Position numbers and translations under genes: made by a program. Source: Candidatus Muiribacteriota bacterium (lineage in GTDB: Bacteria; Muiribacteriota; DAOVTB01). From it: a stretch of DNA of 58,485 nucleotides. The notes under the pieces were generated by a model that worked only from the letters and a program-made list of their open reading frames with translations, was not told the origin of the DNA and ran no database searches. Shown piece after piece: positions 15,926 through 24,293 of the stretch. The stretch covers positions 1 to 58,485 of the forward strand of contig DAOVTB010000006.1 in the NCBI GenBank assembly GCA_030633305.1. Direction: 5' to 3'. Position 1 is the first letter of the stretch. The number at the start of each line of letters is the position of its first letter.

Positions 15926-18405
15926 TAAAACTGAATCTCCAGATTAGATTTTAATATTGAAGCTTTATATCCTTTTCCACCCTGATTATTTGGAGAGACA
16001 TTTTCATAAATGTATTCTGTGTGGAAATTAGTATCAGAGGATAACTTGTAATCCACCCTGATTTCACCTCTGTGTTTCCACTCCTTTATCTGACTTTCTT
16101 TTTCGATCAGGGAATAGGTTAATCTTGATTTAAGATTATTCTTGAAAGCTGATATTGTTGTTCCAAGGGTTACTCTATCAGTATTTTCATTTTCCTCAAT
16201 TTTACCTATCTTTGATTTCATGTATTCTATATCACTCTGGATCATGCTGGAAAATCTTTTTTCAATCTTTAAAACTCCAGTCTGAGTATCTGCATTTTCT
16301 GTATTGTTAAATATATTTTCTCTAGTTTGAAACTCCAGGCGGGTTGAAAAATTCAGGCTTGAAGTAAGACTTTTTTTCAATTCAAGAGATTTTGTTTTTT
16401 CAAGTCTTTTACTTGGAACCCTGAGTTCTTCACTTTCGCCAATGCGATACATCAATATTGATGTAAGAGTCCTGTCTGGCGAAACAGTTATCCTTAAAGA
16501 ACCTCTTTTTCTAATTGAATATTTTTCATTCAGAAGTTCATCTTCAACGTCTCTAAAATCATACTGTAACTGTGTATTTATCCTTCTGTCAGGTCTAAAG
16601 TAAGCTCTGGCAGATGCTGTTCGAGTTGTTACAGGAGTTTCGGTTGTAACAAGATTAATTTCATCACGCACCATTTTCTTTTCATGTACTTCTTTATATT
16701 TAAAATTTGTTCTTAATGACCTGAAAGGAGTATATTTTAATCTTAAATCAGCTGTAAGAGAAGTATTTTTTGAATCATTGTAATAATTATTTTCAACACG
16801 ATTTAAAAATATACCTGTCAGACCAAGGTTTCTTCTAATGTTTAATTCAGAATTCAGCGTTGTATTAAGAATATTCTGATAAGGAACGTCGAGCCCTTTT
16901 GTAGTATCTATTTCCTTTGCGCCAACTGAATATTTAAATATACTATAAGCCCTTGAAATATTGAAACTACTGGTATCTCTGTCAATGTCATTTTCAGGAT
17001 TTAATTTATAGTCTTCATTTTCGTTCTGATATCCCAGTCTTATGCTGTTATTAAATATTTTAGTGTCATAGCCGGCTACATAGGTGTCTTTATCTCTTGA
17101 TGTTGGATTTAATATAGTTTCTCTGCCTTCATCGCGATAGCCCAGATGAAGATTGTTTTCATATGGAAAACGGAAATGAACATCGTGACTTATCAAATTA
17201 TAGATTGTTTTTTCCTTGCCTTCAATATCGAGTATATTGGTAGAACTTTCATCATATATTCCTTGATAGCTCCAGCTTTTAAATGGTGCAAGGTTTAGTT
17301 TTAAGGTTAGCTGATCAATGTCATTTACAATCCATGTAGATCCTCCCTGAACAGAGGTTCCTTTATTCCCAACAGACGCAAAATTAGGATCGATCCTTTT
17401 ATGTAGAATATCCAGTTTGCTGCCCCAGTAAGAGATGCTGGTATTTATTTTACTGGCATTACCTTCAATAATATCATCCTCTTCGCTGATCATATCTGTG
17501 TCTCTTCTGGAATGTGCAAGTTCCCCACGGAATGCTAGAATATCCTTGTAGCGTGTTTTCCAGTTAATATCGAATAATTGATGTCCAATTGGTTTTGCAC
17601 TGTTGGAATCCACTTCTATCAAAGGACTAGACTTGTCGTCTGAATTATCTACATAAGTAAAACCAACCATATTGTCATGATCAAAATTGTATGATGTTCT
17701 GAAAGCAAAGAGATTTCTTTTATAGTTAGAAGAAGTTTCCTCATACTCATATTCAACTGTGATAGTTTGAGTATTTTCAATGGGCAAGGCTCGTGGATTA
17801 AAATTGATAGACCCATCTTCATAGTCAATACTGTAATCATTTCCACGGAACATTTGTTTATTGTCGATATAGAGAACTTCACTGTTTTTTACTACCGGAG
17901 TATGGTTACTGGGTAATCTGTATTCCTGTTGTGCGCCTTGACCAGTAGTGCGATAAATGCCGCTTTTTCCCATACTTCTTGTAACAAGTGCTGTTACATT
18001 AAGACCACTTTTAAATTTACCTTCAAGCATTATTCCTTTGAGCTGTTTATTATAAATTGTAAATTCGGTATCTCCGAGTGAAAGGCCAAAATCTCCAAGA
18101 GTAATGTCCCAGATTTTTCCATCAATGATTACAGTCATCTCTTTTTTTTCAAATGCAGAATCATCTAGTTCGGCCTTAATTATCACATTATTTAAAATAC
18201 GACCATCTATTTTAAGTTTGAGTTTCTGATCAAATTCAAATCCAGGTTTCAGGTCAGGATTGTTCATAACGAACTGATTTAGATCACCTTCAAGACCAAC
18301 CTGAGTGACTTCAAAGGTTTTACTTCCGAATATGTTCAATCTTGCAGATAATCTGCATTGAAATATTAAAAGCATTAATATAATTAATATTATAGTCTTT
18401 TTCAT
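15925..18405 (-). CDS. Large outer-membrane beta-barrel protein, unknown family
   Basis: About 826 residues. The signal peptide (KKTIILIILMLLIFQC..SA) is followed by an N-terminal domain with AELDDSAFEKKEMTVIIDGK and DITLGDFGLSLGDTEF, reminiscent of repeated dyadic strands in surface or barrel proteins, then a long C-terminal half of alternating strands (for example RNLFAFRTSYNFDHDNMVGF) that ends in ASILKSNLEIQF, a terminal phenylalanine as recognised by the BAM machinery. The frame is open from a TTG at 18429, but the ATG at 18405 starts the signal peptide. Function unknown; coupled by overlap to the nucleotidyltransferase downstream. Confidence 0.7.
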   Translation of the reverse strand: MKKTIILIILMLLIFQCRLSARLNIFGSKTFEVTQVGLEGDLNQFVMNNPDLKPGFEFDQKLKLKIDGRILNNVIIKAELDDSAFEKKEMTVIIDGKIWDITLGDFGLSLGDTEFTIYNKQLKGIMLEGKFKSGLNVTALVTRSMGKSGIYRTTGQGAQQEYRLPSNHTPVVKNSEVLYIDNKQMFRGNDYSIDYEDGSINFNPRALPIENTQTITVEYEYEETSSNYKRNLFAFRTSYNFDHDNMVGFTYVDNSDDKSSPLIEVDSNSAKPIGHQLFDINWKTRYKDILAFRGELAHSRRDTDMISEEDDIIEGNASKINTSISYWGSKLDILHKRIDPNFASVGNKGTSVQGGSTWIVNDIDQLTLKLNLAPFKSWSYQGIYDESSTNILDIEGKEKTIYNLISHDVHFRFPYENNLHLGYRDEGRETILNPTSRDKDTYVAGYDTKIFNNSIRLGYQNENEDYKLNPENDIDRDTSSFNISRAYSIFKYSVGAKEIDTTKGLDVPYQNILNTTLNSELNIRRNLGLTGIFLNRVENNYYNDSKNTSLTADLRLKYTPFRSLRTNFKYKEVHEKKMVRDEINLVTTETPVTTRTASARAYFRPDRRINTQLQYDFRDVEDELLNEKYSIRKRGSLRITVSPDRTLTSILMYRIGESEELRVPSKRLEKTKSLELKKSLTSSLNFSTRLEFQTRENIFNNTENADTQTGVLKIEKRFSSMIQSDIEYMKSKIGKIEENENTDRVTLGTTISAFKNNLKSRLTYSLIEKESQIKEWKHRGEIRVDYKLSSDTNFHTEYIYENVSPNNQGGKGYKASILKSNLEIQF

Positions 18406-18467
18406 AGTATCTAAATTTTTTATCGGCAATGATTGATATTAATATAGTAGAATAAACTGAACTCGCA

Positions 18468-18490
18468 TGTTGCATGAGTGAATCTTGAAA
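18468..18490 (+). repeat. Partial, decayed copy of the long hairpin element
   Basis: The segment ATGAGTGAATCTTGAAAAT (within 18474-18492) matches the left arm of the hairpin at 9319 (ATGAGCGAATCTTGAAAT). The right arm is missing. It lies immediately before, and partly over, the possible TTG start of the GIY-YIG gene. Confidence 0.35.
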
Positions 18491-18505
18491 ATAAAAAAAA
18501 ATAAT

Positions 18506-18937
18506 ATGAAATCAAAACCAGGAACATATGCAGTTATCTATAAATGTGAATTAAATATAGATGTTCAAATTGGGCGATGGGAAAAAATTACTGTTGAACC
18601 CGGATATTATGTTTATGTCGGTAGTGCTTTTGGTCCTGGGGGAGTGAAAGCGCGAGTATTACGTCATTGTCGTTACGATAAAGCAGTACATTGGCATATA
18701 GACTATCTAAGAGATACTTTAATTCCAATGGGGGCATGGTACAGTCATGAAACCGACCGACTTGAACATAAATGGGCTAAAATTTTTCAAGATATGAAAA
18801 ATATGTATGCGATTCGGGGTTTTGGTTGCAGTGATTGCAAATGTTATTCCCATTTTTTTCGTACTGTTACATTCCCGGATTTTGATTTGTTTAAAACTGA
18901 GGGTACGGCTGAATTATGGTCATATAATGCAGATTGA
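18506..18937 (+). CDS. GIY-YIG nuclease-fold protein of the DUF123 family
   Basis: About 143 residues. PGTYAVIYKCELN corresponds to the GIY strand and GYYVYVGSAFGPGGVKARVLRH to the YIG strand with the catalytic-type arginine; HWHIDYLRD and FGCSDCKCYSHFF complete the DUF123 pattern. In many archaea and bacteria this domain stands alone or is fused to endonuclease III; it is presumed to act on DNA, but the activity has not been shown for the family as far as I know. The frame is open from a TTG at 18485; the ATG at 18506 is closer to the domain start. No ribosome-binding site is seen. Confidence 0.8.
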   Translation: MKSKPGTYAVIYKCELNIDVQIGRWEKITVEPGYYVYVGSAFGPGGVKARVLRHCRYDKAVHWHIDYLRDTLIPMGAWYSHETDRLEHKWAKIFQDMKNMYAIRGFGCSDCKCYSHFFRTVTFPDFDLFKTEGTAELWSYNAD

Positions 18938-18961
18938 TTTGATAAGACTGGTATTTTAAAA

Positions 18962-20023
18962 CTATGGATTATTTGTATATGTAATTGATGCAGATTTTTC
19001 AATACCTGCATTTCCAGAAGTATCAGCAAATTTTATATATATTGTTTTTGTTCCAGCACCCTCTGAAAAAGTCCAGGGCATTGTATCTGTTATTGGTTCC
19101 CAGGTACTTGTGTTATAATCACCACTTGTTGTACTGAGAATCATTTGTGCAGCAGCAGCATTTACAATATTAAGTGTTACATCAAGTGAATTAGTCACTG
19201 GTGCCCCATTATTTATTGTAATTGATCCGGCACCTGGTGCAATTGTATCTTTTGTAGAATTTCCAGAAACTGTAAATGTATCACTTGAAAGTAGTTTTGA
19301 TTCAATTGCTACATAAATTTTAAAAGAAGTCCCATTTGGCCAGCCGTCAGGGATTACATGTGTAAAAAACGCTGATGATGGAACATCGCCTGCAGAAATT
19401 ATTTTTATAGCAGATGCCCATACAAAAGTACCATTTGTAGTTCCTTCATTCCATACTTCAACGTGAATATCATTTCCAGTAGTAAGATGACCAGTTACTG
19501 TAAAAGTCATTGTATCACCCTGAGCATAGATGTCTTTATCTGCAGTAACCGAAAGGATAAGTGTTCCATCTGTATTTAGTTCACGAACAAAACTTGTTAT
19601 TGATATTGAAGCATCTGAGCCAGCTGCAATATTATCAACAAATTCATCACAAATACCATCAGCATTGATATCAATAACTATACAGTACATTGTTCCTTTA
19701 ACGGCAAGATCAAACTGGTAATTACCAGCTGAATCAACATTTACAACCTGTGAATAATTTGCAGTAAATGCTAGCTTTTCAGTCCATCTTTTGTTTGTAT
19801 ACAGCAAGTAAACTTTAGTTGTTTCAGGTGCGCTTTTATATTGAATTTTTGCAGTTGGTTTAGACGTTCCAGCTGTTGGTACATTAACTGTACCATTAAT
19901 TGTAGCATATTCAGTGGCGGCGTCAGTGGCCTTGTTAAAATCACCAAATGTACTATCCATAACACACCCTGATATTATGAAAAATGATATGATAATGGTT
20001 ATGAAAAGTATTTGTTGTTTCAT
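18962..20023 (-). CDS. Lipoprotein with C-terminal Ig-like domain
   Basis: The 353-residue protein has a signal peptide with lipobox FIISGC, so C20 should be lipidated. It continues with a segment like a carbohydrate-active or pre-albumin-type domain (INGTVNVPTAGTSKPTAK and AVKGTMYCIVIDINADGICD), then a middle domain with DTMTFTVTGHLTTGNDIHVE, and ends in a bacterial Ig-like/chitobiase-C-type repeat (TIAPGAGSITINNGAPVTNS to GNAGIEKSASITYTNNP). Surface or periplasmic location is expected. Function unknown. Its own promoter is at 20086-20114. Confidence 0.75.
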   Translation of the reverse strand: MKQQILFITIIISFFIISGCVMDSTFGDFNKATDAATEYATINGTVNVPTAGTSKPTAKIQYKSAPETTKVYLLYTNKRWTEKLAFTANYSQVVNVDSAGNYQFDLAVKGTMYCIVIDINADGICDEFVDNIAAGSDASISITSFVRELNTDGTLILSVTADKDIYAQGDTMTFTVTGHLTTGNDIHVEVWNEGTTNGTFVWASAIKIISAGDVPSSAFFTHVIPDGWPNGTSFKIYVAIESKLLSSDTFTVSGNSTKDTIAPGAGSITINNGAPVTNSLDVTLNIVNAAAAQMILSTTSGDYNTSTWEPITDTMPWTFSEGAGTKTIYIKFADTSGNAGIEKSASITYTNNP

Positions 20024-20085
20024 GTTTAATTTTATATTTCCCTGAACAAAGGGGAATAATATGTCCTTATTTTCATCTGTTATAA

Positions 20086-20114
20086 AATATAATACATTAA
20101 ATTTATTCTGTCAA
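20086..20114 (-). promoter_or_regulatory. Promoter for the Ig-like lipoprotein gene
   Basis: On the minus strand the perfect TTGACA (20114-20109) is followed by a 17-base spacer and TATATT (20091-20086). The leader to the ATG at 20023 would be about 55 bases and contains no evident Shine-Dalgarno. Confidence 0.6.
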
Positions 20115-20279
20115 ATGTACATATTTATACATAATTAAGATTGAAAATTACTAAGATTTTATATTTTAAAAAAATAAAATTCAACCTGAGATACAAAGTA
20201 AAAAGCTCGTAATGAAATCAATATGCAATATAGAGATTATTATGATAAAATTATAAAAAAATCAAGTGAGGTGTACTCA

Positions 20280-20930
20280 ATGAAAAAAGTAATTATTTTT
20301 ATTTTAATATCAATTTTGTTTGTAAGCTTTTCATATTCCAGGGAGCTTGTTGTTGAATATCCACAAAGTTATACTCAACAGGCATATACAGTAAAAGAAC
20401 ACTATGCTCCTGTCACGTATAACAAACTTTATGTATCGCAATATGATGATGTTTATTCCATGAAAAATGGAAATAAAGAGCGTGTTTTGTATAGTGGAAA
20501 ACCATATGAACCCGTAATGTACTGGTCACCAGGCAGAAAATATAAGGTTTATAGAAAGATAAATCCAGAAGTTCTTTATGAAACAAAAGAAACTGTTGTT
20601 TCAATACCGGATGATAGATATTATACAATGACCTATTCACCAAGTGATCCTGACAAGCTTTATCCAGTATTGGCTAGAAGAGTACTGATAAAAAATAAAT
20701 GGGGACAACCAATTTTTCTTACTGGAGTTGATTCTGATGGCCGGATGTGGAAGGAAAATGTAGATAAATCCAAACGATGGTATATTTGTGATACCTGCGG
20801 TAGAGGATATACCAGTCTTAATAACGTTGGTCACGATTTATGGCTGTGTGATGATTGCTATATACACAAGGATTATTCTGGGGTCTCAAGAGACAGATGG
20901 TTGTCGCAGTACGGATTATGGAATAGATAG
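20280..20930 (+). CDS. Exported protein with C-terminal two-CxxC zinc-ribbon-like module
   Basis: The ATG at 20280 is preceded by GTGAGGTG at proper spacing, and the residues after it form a signal peptide (KKVIIFILISILFVSFSYS), so the upstream in-frame ATG at 20223 is unlikely. The 216-residue product has a tyrosine- and valine-rich middle and a C-terminal pair of CxxC motifs (WYICDTCGRGY and LWLCDDCYIH) that look like a small zinc ribbon or rubredoxin knuckle. Exported zinc ribbons are uncommon. I do not recognise the family. A long hairpin (copy B) begins at the last base of the stop codon. Confidence 0.65.
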   Translation: MKKVIIFILISILFVSFSYSRELVVEYPQSYTQQAYTVKEHYAPVTYNKLYVSQYDDVYSMKNGNKERVLYSGKPYEPVMYWSPGRKYKVYRKINPEVLYETKETVVSIPDDRYYTMTYSPSDPDKLYPVLARRVLIKNKWGQPIFLTGVDSDGRMWKENVDKSKRWYICDTCGRGYTSLNNVGHDLWLCDDCYIHKDYSGVSRDRWLSQYGLWNR

Positions 20931-21056
20931 TTATACGTACTGAATGAGCGACTATTGAACTTTTCTGCACCAATTTATGCTTGCGGAGTAGAGTACTACA
21001 CCTCAGCATAAATTGTTTTGAAAAATCCAATATCCATCTCATTCAGAACGTATAAC
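20930..21056. repeat. Long imperfect hairpin element, copy B (abuts a stop codon)
   Basis: The outer arms GTTATACGTACTGAATGAG (20930-20948) and CTCATTCAGAACGTATAAC (21038-21056) pair. The interior CAATTTATGCTTGCGGAGTA and TACACCTCAGCATAAATTG match copy A at 9319-9444. The terminal 8-9 bases and the apical stem (GTAG-AGTA-CTAC) differ from copy A but remain complementary. Confidence 0.85.
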
Positions 21057-21084
21057 AGTTGATAAAAAAACATAGTTAAATACT

Positions 21085-21110
21085 GTAGGGACAGGTCCCT
21101 GTGCCTGTCC
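21085..21110 (+). repeat. REP-like hairpin preceded by GTAG
   Basis: GTAG (21085-21088) is followed by a perfect 7-bp stem GGACAGG/CCTGTCC with an eight-base loop. A GTAG tetranucleotide next to a hairpin is the signature of REP sequences used by RAYT transposases, and a RAYT gene is present at 35828. Confidence 0.55.
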
Positions 21111-21159
21111 GATTCTAAAAAATTAAATAAAAACTGGAAATAGTTAATGTTAAATACTA

Positions 21160-21290
21160 ATATAGATGGGGTCACAATATTAATGTCGGTGCCTGCGTCT
21201 CTCGTTGGACTCGTACCCCATACGAGACCTGGCACCATATATTCATATCAAGTTCATGAAAGTTGCTTTGACCCCTGCGCCAGCTTAGTT
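21160..21290 (+). repeat. GGGGTCA-bounded element, copy C
   Basis: The left end ATATAGATGGGGTCACA (21160-21176) is identical to the inverted 48965-48981. The right end (21251-21290, with TCATGAAAGTTGCTTTGACC) matches inverted 48899-48938 with two differences over 40 bases. The middle (21188-21234) holds its own hairpin, GGTGCC...GGCACC with an inner GTCTC/GAGAC stem. Confidence 0.7.
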
Positions 21291-21334
21291 TATTCCACCA
21301 AAATTTATATAATGGCATAGAATAAAATACAAAT

Positions 21335-21351
21335 TTTACCACGAAGGTAGT
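21335..21351 (-). repeat. Dispersed intergenic repeat fragment (TACCACGAAGG type)
   Basis: TTTTACCACGAAGGTAG is the reverse complement of part of 49032-49055 (CCTTCGTGGTAAAA). Confidence 0.4.
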
Positions 21352-21380
21352 AAGTAAGAAGATAATATGACTATACTGTC

Positions 21381-21403
21381 ATTCTGCGGCTTGACCGCAG
21401 AAT
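21381..21403. repeat. Palindromic repeat ATTCTGCGG/CCGCAGAAT
   Basis: A perfect 9-bp stem around the loop CTTGA, preceded by TGTC. It resembles the GTCATTC...GAATC palindromes scattered in many genomes. The 563 bases between 20931 and 21494 contain four different repeat types and no gene. Confidence 0.5.
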
Positions 21404-21551
21404 CTATTTCAATTGTTAATGCCGAAAAATGGGGCATGTGTTATAAGGTCACAGGAAGACTGGTATCTGCTGATTCTAGAAAATTATTATCAAAATGAAA
21501 ATAATAAAGACTAAAAATAATAATTATGAAATAACGGACGGGAAGGATGTG

Positions 21552-22115
21552 ATGTTTGTACAAGTAAAAGCATTTTTTGATTTATCATTCTCAATCATTT
21601 TATTAATAACACTAAGCCCTATATTTCTTGTAATAACAATAATCAATTCATTTTTTACAGAATTTAAACCATTTTTTTTCCAGAAAAGAATGGGTCTTAA
21701 AGGCAAACCTTTCTGGATGATTAAATTCCGTACAATGAAAAATGGCAGTTCAGGAAGTTGGAATACATTAAAAAATGATCCCCGTATTACATTATTTGGG
21801 AAATTACTGCGGAAGACTTCAATGGATGAATTGCCCCAGTTATTTAATATTATATTTGGTGAGATGAGTTTTGTTGGTCCCAGACCTGATCTGGACAGGC
21901 AGATTAGTATCCTTAAGAAAAAGGATAGGGAACTACGTCTTTCTGTTTTGCCTGGAATAACTGGATTAGCCCAGATAATGGGTAGAAGTAGATTGTCTTA
22001 TAAAGAAAGATTACACTACGATATAATTTATGTAACACGCAAAAACATTGTTCTGGACATTTTTATTCTATTAAAGACAGGACTAGTAGTTTTAAATACT
22101 GGAATATTGAATTGA
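21552..22115 (+). CDS. Polyprenyl-phosphate phosphoglycosyl transferase, PglC/WcaJ C-domain type
   Basis: About 187 residues. One N-terminal re-entrant hydrophobic segment (FFDLSFSIILLITLSPIFLV) is followed by FQKRMGLKGKPFWMIKFRTM, the catalytic dyad in SMDELPQLFNI, SFVGPRPDLD and LPGITGLAQIMGR. This is the small monotopic PGT that moves a sugar phosphate from UDP-sugar to undecaprenyl phosphate, starting an O-antigen, capsule or glycan. The frame is open from an ATG at 21495, but GGGAAGGA lies just before the ATG at 21552 and family members begin there. It stands alone beyond a repeat-rich spacer, not in a glycan cluster. Confidence 0.87.
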   Translation: MFVQVKAFFDLSFSIILLITLSPIFLVITIINSFFTEFKPFFFQKRMGLKGKPFWMIKFRTMKNGSSGSWNTLKNDPRITLFGKLLRKTSMDELPQLFNIIFGEMSFVGPRPDLDRQISILKKKDRELRLSVLPGITGLAQIMGRSRLSYKERLHYDIIYVTRKNIVLDIFILLKTGLVVLNTGILN

Positions 22116-22125
22116 TAATTTGTTT

Positions 22126-22473
22126 TTATTTAATCGTTTCGAAATATTCTTTTAATTCCTTTGGTGTATTTAATATTGGAAGAATGTGCTTGAAATCAAG
22201 TATTTCAAATACACGCTGAACGTTATTTGTTGGTGACAGAATGATAAGCTGATTATCTTCCTGTTTTAATTTTCCGTTACAATTTGCGATAACACCAAAA
22301 CCTGTTGAGCTGATAAAATCTACATTTGCGATATCCAGTACAATATTTTTTCCCTGTTCGGTAAGGTCTAATAATACATCATTGAATTTATCATTGACAT
22401 CCATTGTAATATCATCGAAGATTTTAACTACAATAGCGTTATCATTAAAGTTTTTTATATTGAATGTGAAAAT
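22126..22473 (-). CDS. STAS-domain protein with probable ATT start codon
   Basis: The first ATG (22404) would give a 92-residue protein without the first strands of the STAS fold. The frame is open upstream to a TAA at 22479-22477, and the second codon after that stop is ATT (22473), with AGGAG (22485-22481) seven bases before it. Starting at ATT gives 115 residues beginning FTFNIKNFNDNAIVVKI, complete with opening strands, and places the regulatory serine (VDFISSTGFGV) at residue 56, the same number as in the 116-residue STAS protein at 13105. There is no ATG, GTG or TTG between. Role: partner-switching antagonist; no anti-sigma kinase nearby. Confidence 0.8.
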   Translation of the reverse strand: MFTFNIKNFNDNAIVVKIFDDITMDVNDKFNDVLLDLTEQGKNIVLDIANVDFISSTGFGVIANCNGKLKQEDNQLIILSPTNNVQRVFEILDFKHILPILNTPKELKEYFETIK

Positions 22474-22504
22474 GGTTTATCTCCTATCGATTCTAAATTC
22501 AGAA

Positions 22505-23578
22505 TCAGTATATTTTTAGTATTTTTTCCAAAAAAGGAAATTTATCCTTATATTTTTCAAGTTCTTTTTTTAATGCTGCAAGATTTTTTGCATCATTTAA
22601 ATTCTTATATACAATCAACAATGCAGATTGTAATTTAATTTTTTGTGCCAGATCACTCTTGGACAGTTTCAAAACACTTTCAAAAACAGTCTTTGCCTGC
22701 TCATATTTGCCATTATCAATTAGGACTCTTCCTTTAATAAAAGCAATTTTATGAAGTTGTACAAGATTATTCTTTGTTTTTTTCTCAAGAGAATCAAACA
22801 ACAGGATTATTTTATCAAACGGAAGAGTATTTTTCAATTTATTCAATGCAGGAACAGTAAATTTTGAATTGGGATATTTCGTAATTAGTTCCTTAAGAAG
22901 TGCAGTTGCTAGTTTGTCGTTTTTTAAGCCTTTTTGAACAATGGCTTGTAGAAAAATAAAATACCTGAAAAAATAACCGTTTTCAGGGACTCTTTTTTTC
23001 AATTCCTTGATCAATACTTCGCTTGATGTAAATTTTTTATCTTTAATATTTTCAGAAAGTTTTTTAATTTGACTATTTAGACTTTTGATTTCTTTCAATT
23101 CAGAATCGAATGAAAATATTGAAGAAAAATAATTCATAGCTTTGATGTTATTGCTTTTCTTGAGTCTGGAAAGTAGTGTTTTTCTGATAATTTTTTTTAA
23201 TCCAGGAACTTTGAAATCAGTCATTGTAGCAAGATTTATTTTTTTTAAATCATCAATATTCAGAATTGAGTTTTTTAGCATGATTATGACATCGCCACTT
23301 TCCCTGCTATTCGGGTATTTGTTCATGTAGTTAAGAGCTTCTTCAAAGGATGAAACATAGGACTTATTGTTATACTGGGCGACAAGTCTCATGAAGTAGA
23401 AAACTTTTTTATATTTCAGGTTTTTTTCAGATTTCACAGCATCATTTGAAAGAAGCTTTAAAAGTTCAGTAAATTTTTTTTCTTCAAAATTTTTTTGTGC
23501 ATCGTTGAAAAGGTTACTTGAATATAGGAAATAGGAAAAAAAATAACAAACTAGAAAAAGTAAAACAGTTTTTTTCAT
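22505..23578 (-). CDS. Exported TPR-like protein
   Basis: The 357-residue protein has a signal peptide (KKTVLLFLVCYFFSYFLYS) and is then almost wholly alpha-helical and rich in lysine and leucine, with tetratricopeptide-like pairs (NLFNDAQKNFEEKKFTELLK, GKYEQAKTVFESVLKLSK, YPNSRESGDVIIMLKNSIL). It is likely a periplasmic or envelope-associated scaffold. No partner is evident: the STAS gene downstream is on the same strand 31 bases away and may be co-transcribed. Not recognised as a named family. Confidence 0.65.
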   Translation of the reverse strand: MKKTVLLFLVCYFFSYFLYSSNLFNDAQKNFEEKKFTELLKLLSNDAVKSEKNLKYKKVFYFMRLVAQYNNKSYVSSFEEALNYMNKYPNSRESGDVIIMLKNSILNIDDLKKINLATMTDFKVPGLKKIIRKTLLSRLKKSNNIKAMNYFSSIFSFDSELKEIKSLNSQIKKLSENIKDKKFTSSEVLIKELKKRVPENGYFFRYFIFLQAIVQKGLKNDKLATALLKELITKYPNSKFTVPALNKLKNTLPFDKIILLFDSLEKKTKNNLVQLHKIAFIKGRVLIDNGKYEQAKTVFESVLKLSKSDLAQKIKLQSALLIVYKNLNDAKNLAALKKELEKYKDKFPFLEKILKIY

Positions 23579-23666
23579 TAATGATTTCTCCGAAAAAGTT
23601 CAAAACCTATTTTAGCTAGTATACATCTAATTCCTGTATTCTGCAATTAGATTGAGCTATTTCATT

Positions 23667-23695
23667 TTGCTAAAGATTTGTTGATATGGTATAAT
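23667..23695 (+). promoter_or_regulatory. Promoter for the class II aldolase operon
   Basis: TTGCTA (23667-23672), a 17-base spacer and the perfect TATAAT (23690-23695). The leader of about 19 bases carries GAGG before the ATG at 23721. Confidence 0.6.
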
Positions 23696-23720
23696 CTCAC
23701 CTGAAAAAGAGGGTTTTCAA

Positions 23721-24293
23721 ATGTTCAAATTAAAAAAGAACCTGATTCAAACAGGTAAAATAATATATGAATTGGGATTGATAGATAGTCATAGTGGAAA
23801 CATGAGTGTTTGCAAAGGTAATCAAATGATGGTTTCAGCTTCTGGTTCTATGCTTGGTTATCTGAATCTGGAGGATATTATAGAGTTTAATATGAATAGC
23901 AAGATACCCGAAGCTGCATCTAGTGAGACTTGTGTACATAGGCAGATTTATCGTAAAACAGATGCTAATGCAATTATACATACACATTCCTTTTATTCTC
24001 TTCTATTGAGTTTTTACTATGATAAAATTATTCCTGAAGACTCTGAGGGATTGTTTTTTAATCCAGAAGTTCCAATTCTGGATTGTGGAAATATAACTGT
24101 CGGAAGTGCGTGTGTGGAAGATAATAGTTCTGAATTACTGATAAAAAGTCCAGTAGTTATTATTAGAGGGCACGGAGTCTTTTCAGCTGGCAAGGATCTT
24201 GACTGTGCTTTGAAGCATTTGAGTGCACTGGAAAATTCTTGTAAGCTTATATATTTTAAGTCTAATTTTTCAAAAAATTGGAGAAAAACATGA
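23721..24293 (+). CDS. Class II aldolase/adducin-family protein
   Basis: The 190-residue protein has the L-fuculose-1-phosphate aldolase fold: HSGNMSV phosphate-binding loop, SASGSMLGYL, SSETCVHRQIY with the catalytic-type glutamate, IIHTHSFYS with two zinc-ligand histidines, and VIIRGHGVFSAG with the third. Related enzymes include fuculose/ribulose-phosphate aldolases or epimerases and methylthioribulose-1-phosphate dehydratase; the substrate cannot be read. It is somewhat shorter than the usual 210-220 residues. Its stop overlaps the next start as ATGA. Confidence 0.85.
   Translation: MFKLKKNLIQTGKIIYELGLIDSHSGNMSVCKGNQMMVSASGSMLGYLNLEDIIEFNMNSKIPEAASSETCVHRQIYRKTDANAIIHTHSFYSLLLSFYYDKIIPEDSEGLFFNPEVPILDCGNITVGSACVEDNSSELLIKSPVVIIRGHGVFSAGKDLDCALKHLSALENSCKLIYFKSNFSKNWRKT

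Noticed and set aside
22126-22404. 92-residue STAS protein starting at the ATG 22404
   Set aside because: This start removes the first strands of the STAS fold and has no ribosome-binding site; the ATT at 22473 has both an AGGAG and correct domain length.
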